A DNA stretch of 64,000 nt from Euglena gracilis (taxonomy: Eukaryota > Euglenida > Euglenophyceae > Euglenales). The position numbers and the translations under genes were made by a program. Where the stretch lies: positions 496,001 to 560,000 of the forward strand of contig CP154954.1 of the NCBI GenBank assembly GCA_039621445.1, in the 5' to 3' direction. Shown piece after piece: positions 54,577 through 64,000 of this stretch (positions are counted from its first letter, which is position 1; every line of letters begins with the position of its first letter). The notes beneath the pieces are model-generated. The model saw nothing but the letters and a program-made list of their open reading frames with translations, ran no database searches and was not told the origin of the DNA.

Positions 54577-56520
54577 TTTTATATGCTTGTTTTTATCTTT
54601 TTTACTAACAAGTATATTTTTTGTTTTGTTAATTATTTTTTAGTAAGTAGATTTTTAATTAAATAATGTAACGTTTTTAATAATAAAAATCGAATTATTT
54701 GGTAAAAAGCTTTTTTTTAGATTGTTTTTCTTTTTTTTAAAATTATATTAAATTTCTTTCGATTTTAAAAATATTTAATCAATTGAAGTACATATTTTTT
54801 TTCTTATTTTATATTTTTTACTACTTCAGTTTTTTTAATTTCTTTTAAAATGAATTCGTATCAAGATTGATGATATTAGAAATTACCCTCAAAAATTGTT
54901 ATGGTTTATTTTTATTTACTTTGTTGATATAAAACATATATGAAATAAAATTCATAAAAAACAGTAGTCAGAAGAATTTCTTTGATAAAAATTCTTATTA
55001 TACAAATAAATATTTAACAATTAACTTAATTAATTTAAGTTATTTTATTATTGATCTTAAATTTAGTAATTTTTTTAGATTTCAAAAAATATTTTGTCAA
55101 TTAGTTTTTAAGTAGATTTTTAAAATAAAATATTTAATAAAAACTCTTAAAATTAGAAGTTTAATGGACGAACTCTAATCTATTCAACTGACTTAACTAA
55201 TGTTTGTAGTGTGTTGTTACACAATTCAAGTATTTGATTGAATTTAATAGATTCATATCTCACAATCTAAATAATCTCATTTATTTTTTGAGCAATTTGA
55301 TAGTTATTAAAATTGAAGTTTAAAAGAATATAAAATGCAGTATTCGTAAGAGCATCTATATTTTTAACATCTTTTAGTTTTGTAACAAATAAAATTTATG
55401 CATGTTGTACTTCCATTAAAAACTTATTAAAACTCTAATACTCAGTCCTAGTACAGCGAATGTCCATGAACTCCAACAAATAACACAACTTACTATGAAA
55501 CTAAATGTAAAAATTACAATTCTTGGATCGGTATTTTAATATTGAAGGAAACTACTTTAGATAATTTTTCCAAGTATTCTTTTTTATGATTTCACTTAAT
55601 GCTTCTGGATTTACGTTTGTAGCGATATTAATAACTTTTTTTAATGCTTGCCTTTTTTACCAATAGGAGCTTGGTATACATACTTTTCTTGAATTTCTGG
55701 AAGATCCTAGTTAATTTTCTGTAGTTCATCCAGTGGCTTTTGATTTAAACTTGAATTACGTGAAATTAATTCTGTTAAAACCCTGATCTTAGAATTTGGA
55801 ATAACAATAACGTAGAGAAGTGTCCAAAAAAGAATTCATCCTATGGCAATCAATATTTTTCTAAATTTTCGGAAAAATCAAGAGATAAATGGCAAATAAG
55901 AGAGGATTTATTGAAATACGAAGTACCATAATTAGAAGAATTAGAAGTTTTTTTTACGAAAGAACAAACGAAATAGAATTTTTTGAACATATGTTATTAT
56001 CTTAGGGTGTCTAAAAAGTTAATTAATTTTCCCAAATTTATTACAATAAAATATAACATTTAACAAAACGTTACATTAAAATTTTTATAGTATGTAAATT
56101 AGAAAACATATAAAACCGATATCATTTTTTTTGTATATTCCCTTTTAAAGAATGTTTAACGCGTAAATAATTTACTACAAAACTACAAATTTTGTTAAAG
56201 TTGAAATCATTCCATTATTTGAGGTAAATAAAGATTTTTATTAAAATTTACTTTTAATAATGAAATTATTATGTGTTCAGCTAAAAATTTTGTTTTAGTT
56301 TTTATGTTTGTTTAAAGAAAAAGAAGATACGTTAGGGAAGATTTTCTAAATGTTTCTAAATGTAAATTATTTTTTAATTAGCTTTTTTCTTACTCTCTTG
56401 TTTTATATTTTAAGGTCATTTATTTTTTTGTAGAAGTTTCATAAATGTAAATTATTCCAGAATTTTAAGGAACTACTTGATCTAAATATTATCTCATTCG
56501 TTTTTCGGATTGTCACAGAT
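54577..56520. other. Second copy of the psbA-trnR region
   Basis: Mirror of 30733-32668. The decayed reading frame with two TAG codons is here at 55153-55371 on minus. No intact gene. It ends in a partial trnR that runs to about 56557 with a few base changes. Confidence 0.6.
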
Positions 56521-56557
56521 AGGATTCGCACCTACACAAAGCAACTTAGAAGGTAGA
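56512..56557 (-). pseudogene. trnR: Partial tRNA-Arg (UCU) at a palindrome edge
   Basis: The 3' half of trnR, including the anticodon region and T arm (with a changed base in the T loop). The 5' half is missing because the sequence switches to the palindrome 3 spacer. Confidence 0.85.
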
Positions 56558-56792
56558 ACCAGATAGACAGAAGTGGTCCAAAAAAGAATTCAGCCTATGG
56601 CATCATATTTTTTCTAAATTTTATATATAGATAAGAGAAAATTGGGCAATAATTTATTATAGTAAAAGTAGTTTCTTAAAGGCAAAATACGTTTAAACAT
56701 ATAGAAATAGTATTTTTTAATTAAGTCGTCATATTACTTAAGCTCTTGTTTTATATTTAAGGTCCTTTACTAAGTTTTTTGTGGAGAAGTTT
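56521..56792. other. 272-nt spacer at palindrome 3 centre
   Basis: Not mirrored. It holds the rest of the partial trnR and then about 200 nt that look like an error-rich repeat of nearby sequence: 56565-56670 resembles 55815-55915 in the same orientation, and 56740-56790 resembles 56395-56445. Confidence 0.75.
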
Positions 56793-56819
56793 ATCTGTGA
56801 CAATCCGAAAAAAAAATAA

Positions 56820-58737
56820 GATAATATTTAGATCAAGTAGTTCCTTAAAATTCTGGAATAATTTACATTTATGAAACTTCTACAAAAAAAATAAATGACC
56901 TTAAAATATAAAACAAGAGAGTAAGAAAAAAGCTAATTAAAAAATAATTTACATTTAGAAACATTTAGAAAATCTTCCCTAACGTATCTTCTTTTTCTTT
57001 AAACAAACATAAAAACTAAAACAAAATTTTTAGCTGAACACATAATAATTTCATTATTAAAAGTAAATTTTAATAAAAATCTTTATTTACCTCAAATAAT
57101 GGAATGATTTCAACTTTAACAAAATTTGTAGTTTTGTAGTAAATTATTTACGCGTTAAACATTCTTTAAAAGGGAATATACAAAAAAAATGATATCGGTT
57201 TTATATGTTTTCTAATTTACATACTATAAAAAATTTTAATGTAACGTTTTGTTAAATGTTATATTTTATTGTAATAAATTTGGGAAAATTAATTAACTTT
57301 TTAGACACCCTAAGATAATAACATATGTTCAAAAAATTCTATTTCGTTTGTTCTTTCGTAAAAAAAACTTCTAATTCTTCTAATTATGGTACTTCGTATT
57401 TCAATAAATCCTCTCTTATTTGCCATTTATCTCTTGATTTTTCCGAAAATTTAGAAAAATATTGATTGCCATAGGATGAATTCTTTTTTGGACACTTCTC
57501 TACGTTATTGTTATTCCAAATTCTAAGATCAGGGTTTTAACAGAATTAATTTCACGTAATTCAAGTTTAAATCAAAAGCCACTGGATGAACTACAGAAAA
57601 TTAACTAGGATCTTCCAGAAATTCAAGAAAAGTATGTATACCAAGCTCCTATTGGTAAAAAAGGCAAGCATTAAAAAAAGTTATTAATATCGCTACAAAC
57701 GTAAATCCAGAAGCATTAAGTGAAATCATAAAAAAGAATACTTGGAAAAATTATCTAAAGTAGTTTCCTTCAATATTAAAATACCGATCCAAGAATTGTA
57801 ATTTTTACATTTAGTTTCATAGTAAGTTGTGTTATTTGTTGGAGTTCATGGACATTCGCTGTACTAGGACTGAGTATTAGAGTTTTAATAAGTTTTTAAT
57901 GGAAGTACAACATGCATAAATTTTATTTGTTACAAAACTAAAAGATGTTAAAAAATATAGATGCTCTTACGAATACTGCATTTTATATTCTTTTAAACTT
58001 CAATTTTAATAACTATCAAATTGCTCAAAAAATAAATGAGATTATTTAGATTGTGAGATATGAATCTATTAAATTCAATCAAATACTTGAATTGTGTAAC
58101 AACACACTACAAACATTAGTTAAGTCAGTTGAATAGATTAGAGTTCGTCCATTAAACTTCTAATTTTAAGAGTTTTATTAAATATTTTATTTTAAAAATC
58201 TACTTAAAAACTAATTGACAAAATATTTTTTGAAATCTAAAAAAATTACTAAATTTAAGATCAATAATAAAATAACTTAAATTAATTAAGTTAATTGTTA
58301 AATATTTATTTGTATAATAAGAATTTTTATCAAAGAAATTCTTCTGACTACTGTTTTTTATGAATTTTATTTCATATATGTTTTATATCAACAAAGTAAA
58401 TAAAAATAAACCATAACAATTTTTGAGGGTAATTTCTAATATCATCAATCTTGATACGAATTCATTTTAAAAGAAATTAAAAAAACTGAAGTAGTAAAAA
58501 ATATAAAATAAGAAAAAAATTATGTACTTCAATTGGTTAAATATTTTTAAAATCGAAAGAAATTTAATATAATTTTCAAAAAAAGAAAAACAATCTAAAA
58601 AAAGCTTTTTACCAAATAATTCGATTTTTATTATTAAAAACGTTACATTATTTAATTAAAAATCTACTTACTAAAAAATAATTAACAAAACAAAAAATAT
58701 ACTTGTTAGTAAAAAAGATAAAAACAAGCATATAAAA
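56820..58737. other. Third copy of the trnR-psbA region
   Basis: Same sequence as 30733-32668 with minor indels. The decayed frame with two TAG codons is at 57945-58163 on plus. No intact gene. Confidence 0.6.
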
Positions 58738-61707
<2,970 letters not shown>

Positions 61708-61790
61708 CAATATATTAATTAAATTAATCTTCCAGTCGCAAGCTCGACTGGTGATAAAATTATAACATAAAAATTAAATATTTTATTATA

Positions 61791-61872
61791 TACCTTCGAC
61801 CGGAGTTGAACCGGTACGCTTTATAAGCACATGATTTTAAGTCATGAGTGTCTACCATTTCACCACGAAGGC
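61791..61872 (-). tRNA. trnL: tRNA-Leu (UAA), third copy
   Basis: Same sequence as the other trnL copies, anticodon UAA. Intact although flanked by corrupted stretches. Confidence 0.94.
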
Positions 61873-61930
61873 ATTTAAAACACACAAATTAAATATAAAT
61901 TATTTTTAACTTATATTTAAATTACAAAAT

Positions 61931-63410
61931 TTAATCCAAAGGCTTCAATTTACGAGCAATTTCACGAGAACGATCAATTCCTTTTTCAAAACCAATAGCA
62001 GCCGCACGAGCTCTACCGGCATGCCATAAATGACCAACAAAAAAGAAGAAAGCTAAAACAAAATGAGATGTTGCCAACCAACTTCTAGGATTAACGAAAT
62101 TTACAGCATTAATCTCTGTAGCAACACCTCCAACAGAATTTAAAGACCCTAAAGGAGCATGCGTCATATATTCTGCTGCTCTACGTTCTTGCCAAGGCTG
62201 AACATCATTTTTTAACTTATTTAAATCTAAAACATTAGTACCACAAAAATGCTCTAACCATTCACCACTAACATCCCCACAACAAAAAGTAGTTTTTCCA
62301 AAAATAAAAATTATAAAGAAAATACCCATTTACAAAATGTAAAAAACGATTTACGTTATACAGCTTTTTTAATATTTCCAAAAAAAATTTTCCTGAACAA
62401 AACACAAAATGAATAATTTCAACTTAATTTTCATCTTATTAAAGTAAATAAAAATTTAAAACTAAAATAATTCAAGAATTATCAACCTTAAAAGAAAAAT
62501 TATAAATTATATGTTTACTCCCATTTTTATTAAAAAGATCTATTTAACATTATTATTCAATGAAAAAAATTTAATAATTAAAAATCTCCAAACCACACTT
62601 ATATTACAAAAAAAATAACAAACAAAGTGAAAACGTTATTAAACTTATAAAAAAACAACAATTAAAAAATAAAGTATATTTACATTAACATATATCAATA
62701 TCACACTCATAGTTTCACCACCAAAAATGATTTCGCCAGTAGGAGACTTCATTAAATAATTAAACTAGAGAAAAACCTGTTAACAAACATTGCAAGACTC
62801 AAAGAAGTCAAAATGCTTTGAAAAAAACTATTAATAAAAATCAAACTAATTTTTTGTTATAAAGTTTGAATAAAACTAAAACAATATAAAAAACTGATCA
62901 ATTTTATAAAAAAAATAATTACTATTTCAAAATCAATTAAGATTTTAAAAATAAAAATTTTATCATCATACATCCTAATATATTTTTAGCAAAACTTTGA
63001 ATAAAATTTCAAAAAATTAAATACGATTGCTATAAAAACATCAAACATTTTAAACAACGCACTTTACCTAATCCCGTTGGACCTTGTGCAGAAGCTATGT
63101 TTGTACCTAAACGTTGGTCACGAATCAAAAATGTAAAAGCTTGAGCTTGAGATGCTTCAGGGCCTGTTGGACCATAAAATTCACTAGGATATACGGTATT
63201 ATTAAACCACACCATTGGCACAGCTATAAATCCCATTGTAGCAACAGCACCAAGACTATAGGACAAATAAGCTTCACCAGACCAAACGAAAGTACGAACA
63301 ACCCATGGCGATGGTCTAGAACAAATATGCCAAAATCCTCCTGAAACTAAAAGAATTCCAATCCAAATATGGCCACCAATAACATCTTCCATACTGTCAA
63401 CACTAACGAT
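61931..63410 (-). CDS. psbC: psbC third copy, 3' exons only, partly corrupted
   Basis: Three exons are in the window: 63063-63410, 62707-62758 and 61931-62283; the rest lie beyond the right edge. The 5' part of the last exon (about 62230-62283) has many substitutions, so the conserved [12 protein letters not shown] segment reads [12 protein letters not shown], while the rest is normal. At 62707 the exon-end base also differs (Arg codon becomes Ser). The substitutions are clustered and keep the frame. Confidence 0.85.
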
Positions 63411-64000
63411 TCCTAGTAGAAAATACAGTAATGTGATTCCCTAAAAAAATCGTGCATGCATTTTTCAATGCACACGACTTACAAAATATTATTATAAAAT
63501 ATGTTTAAAATAATTTTTAATAATCTTGAACAATTAAAATAAATTATTTTTTATTTAAATAATTGAATTTTTAATTCAAAAATAAAATTTGAAAGTTTTC
63601 AGAATCGTAAAAATAAAAGTTACAATTATTCTAACTTTGTTTTTTGTGAAGATTCACAAATCTTAAAATATCAAATTAGCAATAAAAAATAAAATAAAAT
63701 GATTTATTATAAAAATATAAAATTCATAATGCTAAATTTTTGTTATTTCCATACTTTTATTTTAATTATAAAAATGTAAGTTCAAAAAAAAGGCCTAACT
63801 TAAAATTGTAAGTAATATTTATTAGAAAGAAGAAAATAAACAAAATTAAAAAATTTTATATACAAGGCCCTTAAATTTCCACTTAATTTATAAACCTAAA
63901 AATTAAAAATAAAAATTAATTATTTATTAAGTGCTTCATTTTACTAGAATGTCCCGAAACAAAGTAATATGCTTAATATTAGAATAATAAAAGTTAAAAA

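Overview
This window is plastid DNA from a photosynthetic euglenid (Euglenales-type chloroplast). The base composition is extremely AT-rich. It encodes photosystem I and II core subunits (psaA, psaB, psaM, psbA, psbC, psbI, psbK, ycf12/psb30), petG, ycf4, tufA, rps7, rps12, rpl20 and many tRNAs. Most protein genes are cut by introns of two kinds. Group II introns begin GTGYG, carry a recognisable domain V hairpin and often end in a CTAYTTTAAY-like motif. Short introns of about 95-120 nt, some starting NTNNG, fit group III. One ORF with a degenerate reverse transcriptase and maturase domain sits in a psbC intron, and a second maturase-like ORF lies just upstream of the first visible psbC exon. 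The genus cannot be named from the sequence alone.

Layout. Bases 1-14512 (left arm of palindrome 1): on the minus strand trnS, trnQ, ycf4, tufA, rps7, rps12 and rpl20; on the plus strand psbI, trnD, petG, trnK, psaA and a psaB that lacks its 3' end. After a 146-nt unique spacer the whole block returns inverted (14659 to about 29214). Bases 29215-30732 hold single-copy genes: trnfM, trnG and trnT on minus, then psbK, ycf12, psaM and trnR on plus. Bases 30733-43502 hold, on minus, psbA (5 exons), trnL(UAA), psbC (9 exons visible), a mat1-like maturase ORF and a second maturase-like ORF. After a 241-nt spacer this block returns inverted (43744 to about 56555). After a further 272-nt spacer it starts back a third time (56793 to the window end).

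The dominant structural feature is therefore three successive head-to-head inverted duplications, each with a short unique loop. psaB is cut off at the first turn point and the first exon of psbC is missing at the second. The copies differ by local garbling (a corrupted tandem repeat in one rps7 copy, corrupted islands in the third psbA and psbC copies), by microsatellite length and by single bases. This looks more like amplification or assembly chimerism than the normal organisation of a plastid genome, but it needs a read-level test.

The genes work together as expected. psaA, psaB and psaM form photosystem I, with ycf4 as its assembly factor. psbA, psbC, psbI, psbK and ycf12 belong to photosystem II. 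petG belongs to cytochrome b6f. tufA, rps7, rps12, rpl20 and the tRNAs serve plastid translation. The maturase-like ORFs probably help splice the introns.
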